This document shows, piece after piece, positions 62,325-64,000 of a stretch of DNA of 64,000 nucleotides (positions are counted from its first letter, which is position 1; every line of letters starts with the position of its first letter). The DNA comes from Selenomonas sp. AB3002 (GTDB lineage: Bacteria; Bacillota; Negativicutes; Selenomonadales; Selenomonadaceae), in the NCBI RefSeq assembly GCF_000702545.1, contig NZ_JNIO01000007.1, positions 124,001 to 188,000 of the forward strand, written 5' to 3'. The position numbers and the translations under genes are program-made. Under the pieces are notes generated by a model. The model did no database searches. It had not been told where the DNA came from and worked only from the letters and a program-made list of their open reading frames with translations.

Positions 62325-63359
62325 ATGGAAGATAAAGTAACAATCACGGATGTGGCGAAGTTGGCTGGGGTCTCCAAGAGCACCGTGTCGCGTTATCTGA
62401 ATAACGGCTATATCAGCGTAGAGAAGCAGGAGCGTGTTCGTGCGGCCATAGCTGAGACCGGTTTCAAGTCCAACTTTTTCGCCAAGCGCCTCAAGACCAA
62501 GGAGAGCAAACTCATTGGCATCGTGCTGCCCCGCATGGACTCCGTGTCCGTGGGCAAGCTCCTGTCCGGCTTTGCCCGCATCTTTGAGCCCCAGGGCTAT
62601 CAGGGACTGCTGCTGGTCAGCAATCTTGATGTGGAGAAGGAGCTGCAGAATATCGAAAGCCTGCAGCAGCAGGGGGTAGACGGCATCATCGTGGACTCCG
62701 TAGGCATCACGGCGCGGCACAGGGAGCTGGCTGAGACCTCCGGCGTGCCTTTGGTCATTACAGGCCAGCAGGAAGCAGGGCTGGAGTGCGTCAAGATTGA
62801 CGACTTCGGGGCCGGCCATATGATGGGGGCCTACCTCAGGAGCCAGGGCCATACACGGGCTGTTTTTGCGGGGGTAACTGAAACCGATACTGCTGTGGGC
62901 ATAGAGCGTCGCAAGGGCTTTGTGGAGGCTTTTACCAAAGGTGAGACAGATGCCACGGTGGATTTCGTGCAGACAGGCTTTGACTTCCTCTCTGCTTACA
63001 ACAAGGCTGCGGATATCCTGGCCTGCCGTCCCACGGTGATAGTGGGGGCCACGGATAATATCAGCCTGGGCATCCTCAGGTACCTTCACGAGCGAGGCAT
63101 CAAGGTGCCCCAGGATGTTTCCGTCACGGGCTTTGGCGGCTATGATGTGGGGGCGGTGGTGTACCCGGCCCTCACCACCATCTTCTTTGACTACGAGCTG
63201 GTGGGCATGAAGGCAGCCAAATTCCTGCTGGACAAGCTGGCGGGCAAAGAGGAACACGAGAATATGGATATGCCCCTGCTGTTTGTAGAGCGAGAGAGTG
63301 TCCGTAACCTTAAGAAGGGGACGAATGGAGAAAACTATGACTTGCGGGCAATGATCTAG
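62325..63359 (+). CDS. LacI family transcriptional regulator
   Basis: This 344-residue protein has an N-terminal helix-turn-helix 'ITDVAKLAGVSKSTVSRYLN' and a periplasmic-binding-like effector domain ('LIGIVLPRMDSVSVGKLLSG', 'VGATDNISLGILRYLHERG'). It resembles regulators of sucrose, trehalose and fructan genes. The sugar genes it controls are not visible here; the PTS IIA gene on the other strand is one possibility. Confidence 0.93.
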   Translation: MEDKVTITDVAKLAGVSKSTVSRYLNNGYISVEKQERVRAAIAETGFKSNFFAKRLKTKESKLIGIVLPRMDSVSVGKLLSGFARIFEPQGYQGLLLVSNLDVEKELQNIESLQQQGVDGIIVDSVGITARHRELAETSGVPLVITGQQEAGLECVKIDDFGAGHMMGAYLRSQGHTRAVFAGVTETDTAVGIERRKGFVEAFTKGETDATVDFVQTGFDFLSAYNKAADILACRPTVIVGATDNISLGILRYLHERGIKVPQDVSVTGFGGYDVGAVVYPALTTIFFDYELVGMKAAKFLLDKLAGKEEHENMDMPLLFVERESVRNLKKGTNGENYDLRAMI

Positions 63360-63409
63360 TATCAGCAGTGCAGACTGAAAAGCCCTCTCCCTAGGGGAAG
63401 GCTAAAAAA

Positions 63410-63432
63410 TCCCCCTCCTTTTAGGAGGGGGA
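63410..63432. terminator. Bidirectional terminator
   Basis: A 9-bp GC-rich stem (TCCCCCTCC with GGAGGGGGA) on a TTTTA loop has A-runs on both sides on the plus strand, giving a T-tract leftward for the PTS IIA gene. Confidence 0.8.
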
Positions 63433-63444
63433 CAAAAAGCGATG

Positions 63445-63807
63445 TTACTTCTTGGTGAAGGTGATGTGTGCGCCTACGGTCACGGTGGGCTGGGAGGGGC
63501 CTTTGACGATGATCTGGCCGGGCATGGAACCTTCGGCGTTGAACACTATAGTGCAGTGGCCTTCTTCCCGGATGTTCTGGTTGGCTACATCTCCCACCTT
63601 CTCTACGGTGTACTTGATGCCGCCCATGAGCAGGTGGTCGCCCTTCTTGATGTCCTCAGCGAGATCACCGTGGGTGTGCTCAATGACCATGTCAGCCAGA
63701 TTGGGACGGATGCCCTCATCCAAAAGGATGGTGCTGTTGTTGTTTTCCAGGAAAGTGCGGGCAAGCTTGCCGATGTTAGTGATGGCCACATCGTACTTAA
63801 TGTCCAT
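63445..63807 (-). CDS. PTS glucitol/sorbitol-type IIA protein, stand-alone
   Basis: This 120-residue protein matches the SrlB/GutA family: 'VIEHTHGDL' holds the phospho-histidine (His46) and 'GHCTIVFNAEGSMPGQIIVK' is a conserved C-terminal block. In complete systems it passes phosphate from HPr to the glucitol IIBC permease. Here no IIB, IIC or dehydrogenase gene adjoins, so it may work with a distant permease or as a regulator. TAGGAGGAGGAAAC precedes the start. Confidence 0.9.
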   Translation of the reverse strand: MDIKYDVAITNIGKLARTFLENNNSTILLDEGIRPNLADMVIEHTHGDLAEDIKKGDHLLMGGIKYTVEKVGDVANQNIREEGHCTIVFNAEGSMPGQIIVKGPSQPTVTVGAHITFTKK

Positions 63808-64000
63808 AATGGCGTTTCCTCCTCCTAAATAATACGCTTCATAACGGATGAAAAGATAGTTAATATTAGTATAACGTACTTTTTATGATATTGCCATAAA
63901 AAAATGGAATAAAATTTGAAAACAAGTATTGACACCTGCACGTCCTTAGGCTATAATACTATTCGTTGACAGCCGAAAGGCAGGAAACACAGGGGTATCG
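63808..64000 (+). promoter_or_regulatory. Intergenic region with rightward consensus promoter
   Basis: TTGACA (63929-63934) and TATAAT (63952-63957) are 17 bp apart and direct transcription out of the window. The leader from about 63964 contains GCCGAAAGGC, a small perfect hairpin; its identity (structured leader or start of an RNA gene) cannot be told from what is visible. Confidence 0.7.

Overview
The window looks like a chromosomal segment around the replication origin of a diderm Firmicute of the class Negativicutes, most likely a Selenomonas-like genus. The gene order around dnaA (dnaA-dnaN-yaaA-recF-dciA-remB-gyrB on one side, rpmH-rnpA-yidD-yidC-jag on the other), Bacillus-type promoters and Shine-Dalgarno sites, and PTS, DUF1659/DUF2922 and Doc-type genes are Firmicute features. 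An RND efflux pump, meso-diaminopimelate dehydrogenase and a sigma-28-controlled flagellin point to a flagellated diderm member. The genus is an inference; no rRNA or tRNA gene is present.

Layout. 1-4.1 kb: end of an RND efflux operon with its own TetR regulator. 4.1-9 kb: CYTH protein, a type I toxin-antitoxin-like locus, two membrane-anchored proteins of unknown function, HtpX, TerC behind a Mn2+ (yybP-ykoY) riboswitch, and a small RTX-repeat protein. 9-14.8 kb: accessory region with an intact Fic, a broken Fic next to a palindromic element, two AT-rich glycosyltransferase genes, and a third Fic translationally coupled to gyrB. 14.7-25.9 kb: origin core, with DnaA boxes on both sides of dnaA and a DnaA-trio plus AT-rich unwinding site between dnaA and dnaN. 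25.9-36 kb: mnmE, DUF1659/DUF2922, a sodium symporter, an RpiR regulator, a Doc toxin-antitoxin pair, and an alpha-glucoside PTS/glucosidase/HAD cluster. 36-45 kb: a five-gene leftward signalling operon (substrate-binding/degenerate GGDEF-EAL protein, single-domain response regulator, orphan EIIC, BMP-type binding protein, hybrid histidine kinase with HPt), preceded by a dense DnaA-box cluster. 45-50 kb: gamma-carbonic anhydrase, Ddh and MnmG with two more small type I-like toxin loci, then a sigma factor. 50.9-60 kb: a flagellin carrying a zinc-metallopeptidase domain (flagellinolysin), two tandem amino-acid-permease/histidine-kinase fusions, and a divergent CstA transporter. 60-64 kb: rpiB, glyA, a LacI regulator and an orphan glucitol-type PTS IIA.

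Cross-cutting signals. Two families of palindromic dispersed repeats occupy most larger intergenic gaps. One (A, about 120 bp) sits directly 3' of genes and always in the sense orientation; the other (B, about 130-165 bp) has inverted termini like a MITE. Three loci encode 20-25-residue hydrophobic peptides opposite a short convergent RNA; in each, the toxin RNA and the antisense RNA start with the same sequence block. Four Fic/Doc-family genes lie within 22 kb. The most promising candidates for undescribed biology are the type I-like family, the 36-45 kb signalling operon, the permease-kinase pair, the gyrB-fic coupling, and the DnaA-box cluster at 44.8 kb.
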